Positions 34,264 to 34,294 of a stretch of 34,294 nucleotides of DNA are shown piece after piece (within the stretch, counting starts at the first letter, position 1; each line of letters begins with the position of its first letter). The notes under the pieces were generated by a model. It saw only the letters and a program-made list of their open reading frames with translations. It had not been told where the DNA came from and ran no database searches. Both the position numbers and the translations under genes were made by a program. Source of the stretch: Arenibacter amylolyticus (lineage in GTDB: Bacteria; Bacteroidota; Bacteroidia; Flavobacteriales; Flavobacteriaceae); the NCBI RefSeq assembly GCF_002150785.1, contig NZ_MTAZ01000013.1, positions 1 to 34,294 of the forward strand, given 5' to 3'.

Positions 34264-34294
34264 TCACTTTTTTGCAACACCCAACATAAAGTAC

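Overview
The window looks like chromosome of a marine-type Flavobacteriaceae (phylum Bacteroidota). The base composition is AT-rich and few genes have a Shine-Dalgarno. Several starts lie behind a TAnnTTTG -7 box. There is a very large secreted protein with an SprB-type repeat, and many genes belong to families I know mainly from flavobacteria. I see no rRNA, tRNA, CRISPR array or intact mobile element. All family calls are from reading the sequence; no database search was run.

Layout. (1) 1-4151, minus: the N-terminal part of a huge secreted adhesin-like protein that runs off the left edge. A 0.9 kb gene-poor, GACCGG-rich spacer with a perfect 23-bp palindrome follows. (2) 5076-11199, plus: a pirin, a 1.1 kb-codon TolB-propeller/amidohydrolase fusion and a lipoprotein prolyl aminopeptidase. 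(3) 11297-17537: a reduced-sulfur module. It holds two half-size YeeE/YedE transporters, a CstB-like persulfide dioxygenase/sulfurtransferase, a small membrane gene broken by one TGA, a class-C beta-lactamase-fold hydrolase on the other strand, a small cysteine-containing exported protein and a DoxD-DoxA thiosulfate:quinone oxidoreductase. (4) 17750-23923: a YihY membrane protein, a nitroreductase, a succinate-semialdehyde dehydrogenase, a DUF2254 protein and an MscS channel. (5) 24384-33735: a stress-type cluster. It holds a DUF2383 ferritin-like protein, an SRAP-fold protein lacking its catalytic residues, DUF1328, an acidic mini-lipoprotein and a ~107-aa conserved protein. These are followed by a tight HTH / response regulator / CHASE3-PAS histidine kinase operon, two mini-proteins (one Lmo0937-like), a second AraC regulator, Dps and an ArsC-fold protein without its cysteine. 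(6) 33823-34263, minus: the C-terminal end of an AsmA-like protein whose frame is broken near the right edge.

How the genes fit together. In the sulfur module, import of thiosulfate or sulfane sulfur (YeeE pair), oxidation of thiosulfate at the quinone pool (DoxDA) and disposal of persulfides (CstB) make one coherent pathway. The stress cluster joins a sensor kinase, a DNA-binding-free response regulator and an HTH protein to several tiny envelope proteins and to Dps. I infer an envelope, osmotic or starvation stress regulon. The best leads are that regulon, the SRAP pseudoenzyme, the direct repeat between kinase and mini-genes, and the single-TGA lesion beside cstB.

Small genes of 60 codons or fewer were found by eye at 25881, 26129, 30976 and 31176. 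Starts were moved inward for the pirin, the amidohydrolase, the SRAP protein and the first HTH protein.
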